Shown: positions 32,474 through 36,401 of the stretch, piece after piece
How the letters are laid out: every line of letters begins with the position of its first letter
Position numbering within the stretch: position 1 is the stretch's first letter
NCBI GenBank assembly: GCA_031291715.1
Contig: JARLIN010000056.1
Location: forward strand, 1 to 36,401
Direction of reading: 5' to 3'
From: Rhodopila sp.
GTDB taxonomy: Bacteria > Pseudomonadota > Alphaproteobacteria > Acetobacterales > Acetobacteraceae
DNA length: 36,401 nucleotides
Notes under the pieces: generated by a model
Seen by the model: the letters and a program-made list of their open reading frames with translations, nothing else
What the model was told of the DNA's origin: nothing
Database searches by the model: none
Program-made: the position numbers and the translations under genes

Positions 32474-33736
32474 ATGAACGCACCGGTCCATGCAGACCCG
32501 GGTCAAGACGCCTATTCGATGCCGATCGAGCGGATCGACGTAAGCAATCCGCATCTCTATCAGGATGATACCTGGCGCCCCTATTTCGAGCGCCTGCGCC
32601 GTGAGGACCCGGTGCACTGGTGCGAGAACGGCATGTACGGCTCATATTGGTCCGTGACCCGTTACCGCGAGATCATGGCGGTCGATACCAACCACAAGGC
32701 ATTCTCCTCCGACGCGCTGATGGGCGGCATCGTTCTCCGCGACGTGCCAATGGATTTCCGCCGGCCCAGTTTCATCTCGATGGACCCACCGAAGCACGAT
32801 GAGCAGCGGAAGATCGTGGCACCCATCGTCGCGCCGATGAACCTTCAGAAGCTATCTGGCACGATCCGCGAGCGCGTCGGCCGTATCCTGGATGATCTGC
32901 CCCGCGGCGAGACGTTCGATTGGGTCGACCGCGTCTCGATCGAACTGACCACGCAGATGCTGGCGACCTTGTTCGACTTCCCATTCGAGGAGCGGCGGAC
33001 GCTCACCTACTGGTCTAACGTCGCCACCGTGAACACGCGGGCTGGCACCGAGATCGACTCAGAGATCAAGCGCAACGAAGTGCTGGACAAGGCGCTCGAA
33101 TACTTCACCGAACTCTGGCACCAGCGGGCGAAGCAGCCGCCACGCCCCGACCTGATATCGATGCTCGCGCACGGGGAGGCGACGCGCAATCTGCCTTCGC
33201 GCCCGCATGAATTCATGGGCAACCTGATGCTGCTGATCGTCGGTGGGAACGACACGACGCGCAACTCGATCTCGGGCGGTCTGCTGGCGCTGAACAAATA
33301 CCCCGACCAATACCGCAAGCTGCGCGACAATCCGGCGCTCGTGCTTGGCATGGTGCCGGAGATCATCCGCTGGCAGACGCCGGTGATTCATATGCGACGC
33401 ACCGCACTGGAGGATACCGAGGTCGCCGGCAAGACGATCCGCAAGGGCGAGAAGGTCGCCATGTGGTATCTGTCGGGCAATCGTGACGAAGACGCGATCG
33501 AGCAGGCCGACGATTTTATCATCGATCGCCCGCGCCCGCGGCAACATCTTTCGTTTGGATTTGGCATCCATCGGTGTGTCGGCAACCGGCTTGCGGAGAT
33601 GCAGCTCACGATCCTGTGGGAGGAAATCCTGAAGCGGAACTGGCCGATGATCGAGGTAACCGGCGAACCGACTCGCGCTTACTCAAACGTCCTTCGCTCG
33701 ATCAGTTCGTTGCCGGTGCGTATTCCCGCCGCCTGA
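32474..33736 (+). CDS. Cytochrome P450, CYP153-like
   Basis: A 420-residue soluble bacterial P450. Key parts are SFISMDPPKHDEQRK near residues 97-111, the I-helix oxygen-activation motif GGNDTTRN (257-264), the ExxR pair Glu296/Arg299, and the haem loop FGFGIHRCVG with ligand Cys368. The run from MRRTA through HLSFGFGIHRCVGNRLAE and VRIPA at the end is close to CYP153 enzymes, which hydroxylate terminal carbons of medium-chain alkanes and related molecules. CYP153s use a ferredoxin and a reductase; neither gene is adjacent. An AGGGAGG site precedes the ATG. The acyl-CoA ligase follows 18 bases later, so the pair is likely one operon. Confidence 0.9.
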   Translation: MNAPVHADPGQDAYSMPIERIDVSNPHLYQDDTWRPYFERLRREDPVHWCENGMYGSYWSVTRYREIMAVDTNHKAFSSDALMGGIVLRDVPMDFRRPSFISMDPPKHDEQRKIVAPIVAPMNLQKLSGTIRERVGRILDDLPRGETFDWVDRVSIELTTQMLATLFDFPFEERRTLTYWSNVATVNTRAGTEIDSEIKRNEVLDKALEYFTELWHQRAKQPPRPDLISMLAHGEATRNLPSRPHEFMGNLMLLIVGGNDTTRNSISGGLLALNKYPDQYRKLRDNPALVLGMVPEIIRWQTPVIHMRRTALEDTEVAGKTIRKGEKVAMWYLSGNRDEDAIEQADDFIIDRPRPRQHLSFGFGIHRCVGNRLAEMQLTILWEEILKRNWPMIEVTGEPTRAYSNVLRSISSLPVRIPAA

Positions 33737-33754
33737 AAATCACGGAGGCCGACC

Positions 33755-35269
33755 GTGTCCATTCCGTATTATGACTGCATCGCGCATCACGCCATGCGGC
33801 AGCCGCGGTCGCTGGCGGCGGTGGATCTGGCGACCGGACGGTATCACACCTACCAGGCATTCGATGACCGGATCACGCGGCTGGCCGGCTCCTTGCGGTC
33901 GCGGTTCGGTATCGCACCGGCCGACAGAATCGCCGTACTGGCGCCGAACACCACCGACACGTTCGAGGTTCAGTTCGCCTGCGGCCGTATTGGCGCGATC
34001 TTCGTGCCACTGAACTGGCGACTGGCGAAGCCGGAGCTGCAGGCAATCCTGGCTGACTGCAAGCCGGCGATGCTCGTCTTTGATCTGGAGTTCGCCGAAC
34101 GGGCCCAGGAACTGGCCCAGGATTGTGAGATCGGGCAGCTCTGTTCATTGGGCCCGATGTTCGAGCATGCCGCCACGGCAGGCTCGCCTCTGGATGAACC
34201 GGTCGCAGCGACGTTGGATGATATCTCGACCATCCTTTACACCTCGGGCACGACCGGGCGTCCCAAGGGTGCGATCATTACCCATGGCATGAACTTCTGG
34301 AACACGGTGCACAGCATGAGCCTGGCTGGCATCGCCCGCTCCACCGTGTTTCTTGGATTGCTGCCGCTGTTTCATACCGGCGGCCTGAACGTGTTTTCCT
34401 ACCCGGTGTTCCAGGCTGGCGGCACGGTGCTAATCATGCGCAATTTCGACGCTGGCGAGGCGCTGCGGCTAATTGGCGATCCCGAGATTGGGGTGACCCA
34501 CCTGTTCGGCGTGCCAGCGAACTACCAGTTCATGGCGCAGCATCCGCGCTTTCCGGCGACCGACATGAGCCGGCTGGTGTTCGCCGGTGTCGGCGGCGCC
34601 CCGACGCCAGATGCGATCCTGCGAACCTGGCAGGCGCAGGGCGCGATCCTGCAACAGGGTTACGGCATGACAGAGACCAGCCCACTTGTTCTGGTGCTGG
34701 ACAAGGAAGACGCAGTTCGTAAGGCCGGTTCGGCCGGCAAGCCGGCACTGAACATGGAGACACGCGTGGTCGGCGATGACGGCACCGATGCTCCGTCTGG
34801 CACGATCGGCGAGCTTTGGGTGAAAGGTCCGAACATCACCAAGGGCTACTGGAACCAGCCGGACATTACGGCCGCTTCGTTCACCGATGGCTGGCTGCAC
34901 ACGGGCGACGCCGCCTTGGTGGACGATGAAGGCTACTACTTCATCGTGGATCGCTGGAAGGACATGTATATCTCAGGCGGCGAGAACGTATATCCGGCGG
35001 AGGTCGAGAACGTCCTTTATCAGAACGAATCGATCGCCGAGGCCGCGGTCATTGGTGTACCGGACTCGCGTTGGGGTCAGGTTGGGCGTGCGATCGTGGT
35101 ACTCAAACCGGGCCTGGCATTGACCGAAGACGAGTTGGTGGCCCACTGCGCCGTCAATCTGGCCCGATACAAGCTGCCGCATTCGGTGGTGTTTACCGAC
35201 GCGCTGCCGCGCAATGCGACAGGCAAGGTGCATAAGCCGACGTTGCGGCGGCAGTTCGGAGACGCTTAA
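33755..35269 (+). CDS. AMP-dependent acyl-CoA synthetase (ligase)
   Basis: A 504-residue ANL-superfamily enzyme that activates a carboxylic acid to its acyl-CoA through an acyl-AMP. Motifs are the P-loop YTSGTTGRPKG (162-172), the A5 motif QQGYGMTETSP near 303, WLHTGDAALVDDEGYYFIVD with the conserved Asp near 383, KDMYISGGENVYPAEVE near 407, and the catalytic Lys491 in NATGKVHK. The GTG start follows GGAGG at 6 bases. Placed behind a CYP153-like P450, it may activate an acid made from an omega-hydroxylated product, but alcohol and aldehyde dehydrogenases would be needed in between; the substrate is an inference. Confidence 0.93.
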   Translation: MSIPYYDCIAHHAMRQPRSLAAVDLATGRYHTYQAFDDRITRLAGSLRSRFGIAPADRIAVLAPNTTDTFEVQFACGRIGAIFVPLNWRLAKPELQAILADCKPAMLVFDLEFAERAQELAQDCEIGQLCSLGPMFEHAATAGSPLDEPVAATLDDISTILYTSGTTGRPKGAIITHGMNFWNTVHSMSLAGIARSTVFLGLLPLFHTGGLNVFSYPVFQAGGTVLIMRNFDAGEALRLIGDPEIGVTHLFGVPANYQFMAQHPRFPATDMSRLVFAGVGGAPTPDAILRTWQAQGAILQQGYGMTETSPLVLVLDKEDAVRKAGSAGKPALNMETRVVGDDGTDAPSGTIGELWVKGPNITKGYWNQPDITAASFTDGWLHTGDAALVDDEGYYFIVDRWKDMYISGGENVYPAEVENVLYQNESIAEAAVIGVPDSRWGQVGRAIVVLKPGLALTEDELVAHCAVNLARYKLPHSVVFTDALPRNATGKVHKPTLRRQFGDA

Positions 35270-35352
35270 GGGAATTCGTGGATGGTACCGGGTTCCCGAA
35301 GAAGGGCAAATGGAAGCTCGAAATCACTTGACCAAGACGGATAGTCTAAAGC

Positions 35353-35616
35353 CTATCCGCCGGTCACTGGCGGAAAGAACGCCACCTCGTCACCCGGCCG
35401 AATCGGGCACGAGGGATCGGCGAATTCCTGATTGACGGCGCAGCGGACTGTCCGGCGGTTTTGAAATGCCGCGGCGTGACCCGGTCCACGCCTCGACAGG
35501 AACTCGACGAGATCAGCCACGGTCTCGACGCCATCGGGTAGCGGCAATTCCTCCTGCGCCGAACCGGTTCGCTCCCGCAGCCAAGCGAAATACAGAATGT
35601 TCAGAGGCTTATTCAT
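35353..35616 (-). CDS. moaD: MoaD/ThiS family protein, probable molybdopterin synthase small subunit
   Basis: An 87-residue ubiquitin-like protein starting MNKPLNILYFAWLRE and ending FFPPVTGG. The C-terminal Gly-Gly is the tail that MoeB-type enzymes adenylate and sulfurate, so that it can donate sulfur to precursor Z. The YFAWLRERTG start is typical of MoaD rather than ThiS. The start at 35616 is the only ATG; a TTG three codons earlier is unlikely. There is no clear ribosome site, and CTATATT lies just upstream, so a near-leaderless message is possible. MoaE, normally beside it, is not in the window. It would serve molybdoenzymes such as the hydroxylase at 19928-22500. Confidence 0.88.
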   Translation of the reverse strand: MNKPLNILYFAWLRERTGSAQEELPLPDGVETVADLVEFLSRRGPGHAAAFQNRRTVRCAVNQEFADPSCPIRPGDEVAFFPPVTGG

Positions 35617-35688
35617 GCGGCCCAATATAGGGCGAGATAGCCTGCGGCGGAATCGTCAGACCGTGTAATTTTCGCTCTTAAACAAAGC

Positions 35689-35733
35689 TTGGACCGGTTT
35701 CGGGCTGATTGTTACACCCAGAAACCGGTCCAA
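35689..35733 (-). terminator. Rho-independent terminator of the lipoprotein gene
   Basis: TTGGACCGGTTTC and GAAACCGGTCCAA form a perfect 13-base stem (loop about 19 bases, closing pairs extend it). On the minus strand the stem is followed by GCTTTGTTT. It starts 5 bases beyond the lipoprotein stop and lies before moaD, so it ends lipoprotein transcription and keeps moaD separate. Confidence 0.85.
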
Positions 35734-35737
35734 CCCA

Positions 35738-36355
35738 TCACTTTGGCGTCGGGATCGTCTCAATCCGGCCGTCGGAGTGGATCACTGTGCTGGTCCCATT
35801 GCCGTTCGGCACCACGATGGACTGTCCGCCGCCCGGGGTGGTGGTTGTCTGATACCCCGGACCGCCACCGGTTGTGACAGACGGGCCGCCAGGGGTCTGT
35901 ATGATTTGACCAGCCGCTCCGCGCGCTGGCGGCGCCGCTGGAGGGGAAGCATAGCTTGAAAGCGGTGGCGCTGGCTGCGGCGTAGCGAGAGCGGGCTGGG
36001 CGCTACCCGAGGGCGTGGAACTGCCAGTGCTGGGATGCGGCGACGGCATTGGGGCTTCCGTACCGCGACTCATAGGAGAGCCAGGCACCGGCGCTTCAGG
36101 CCCGGGCGTTAGTTCCCCCGAGGCTTCCAGATCCTGGAGCGTCGGCTGCGGTGCCACTGGACCCGGCCAGATATCACCAGGTTCGGTTGTCATGGGTTCC
36201 ACGGACGGTTCCTGTCCCTGGACCCGACGCATATTTTCACTGTCGTTGACCGGCAGGTTTGGATTGTAGCCGCCTGTGAACGGCGGGTTCCACCACGCCT
36301 TGTAACCGCAGCCGCTAAGTGTCAGCGCCAGACAGAGTAGAGCGATACGCCGCAT
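35738..36355 (-). CDS. Pro/Gly/Thr-rich lipoprotein of unknown function
   Basis: A 205-residue protein with a lipoprotein signal: MRRIALLCLALTLSGC, lipobox LSGC with Cys16 as the lipidation site, followed by GYKAWW. Gly at +2 suggests outer-membrane sorting. The rest is low-complexity, rich in Pro, Gly, Thr and Ser (PAPPLSSYASPPAAPPARG, then TTTTPGGGQS), ending in a short ordered-looking HSDGRIETIPTPK. It is probably a flexible surface or periplasmic stalk. The start at 36355 follows GGGGAG at 9 bases. I do not recognise a family. The right edge (36356-36401) shows nothing further. Confidence 0.8.
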   Translation of the reverse strand: MRRIALLCLALTLSGCGYKAWWNPPFTGGYNPNLPVNDSENMRRVQGQEPSVEPMTTEPGDIWPGPVAPQPTLQDLEASGELTPGPEAPVPGSPMSRGTEAPMPSPHPSTGSSTPSGSAQPALATPQPAPPLSSYASPPAAPPARGAAGQIIQTPGGPSVTTGGGPGYQTTTTPGGGQSIVVPNGNGTSTVIHSDGRIETIPTPK

Positions 36356-36401
36356 CAAGGAGGGCTCCCCGTGAGGAATTGAAGGGGGTTGAGATCGCGC
36401 C

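Noticed and set aside
32173-32568. 131-codon plus-strand ORF before the P450
   Set aside because: It runs out of frame into the P450 coding region and has no ribosome site; the P450 start at 32474 has a good one.
35270-35352. Terminator after the acyl-CoA ligase
   Set aside because: GGGAA/TTCCC gives only a five-base stem with a long loop and no T-run.

Overview
The window is high-GC DNA with dense genes, short intergenic gaps and many ATGA/GTGA start-stop overlaps. This suggests an alphaproteobacterium, most likely Acetobacteraceae (Rhodopila/Roseomonas-like). That placement rests on protein style and intergenic palindromes, not on a marker gene. I find about 30 protein genes and no rRNA, tRNA, CRISPR array, transposase, integrase or phage gene. 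No gene encodes a recognisable DNA-binding transcription regulator.

Positions 1-14014 look like a catabolic region. It holds five separate luciferase-like (LLM class) flavin-dependent oxidoreductases, a PaaG-like crotonase, a Gfo/Idh/MocA oxidoreductase, a PF04909-type amidohydrolase, SurE, two SDR dehydrogenases, a secreted beta-propeller protein and a secreted S10 serine carboxypeptidase. Three of the LLM enzymes and one SDR form a compact minus-strand operon (10395 down to 5999). The substrate cannot be read from the sequence. The mix of FMN-type monooxygenases, crotonase, dehydrogenases and hydrolases fits breakdown of a cyclic, terpenoid or aromatic compound through CoA-linked steps.

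Positions 14155-24303 are mixed accessory functions: a PAPS-type sulfotransferase, a zincin-like hypothetical protein, a polysaccharide flippase, a PDZ protein with a dead trypsin-like domain, a creatininase-family amidohydrolase, a two-subunit molybdenum hydroxylase (2Fe-2S plus molybdopterin subunits), and a crotonase/SDR pair. The molybdenum hydroxylase genes are bracketed by a 40-bp inverted repeat (38/40 matches).

Positions 24381-30964 are the most interesting part: two large genes coupled by a GTGA overlap. The first encodes an SNF2-type helicase (967 aa) and the second an Eco57I/DrmMI-type N6-adenine methyltransferase (1227 aa). They look like the DrmD and DrmMI components of class 1 DISARM anti-phage systems, but drmA, drmB and drmC are absent on both sides. 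This is either a stand-alone two-gene defence or epigenetic module, or a DISARM remnant.

Positions 30956-36401 hold a glycosyltransferase, a small hypothetical ORF, a CYP153-like cytochrome P450 followed by an acyl-CoA ligase (a plausible hydroxylate-then-activate route for alkyl or acyl substrates), MoaD for molybdopterin synthesis, and a Pro/Gly/Thr-rich lipoprotein with a clear terminator.
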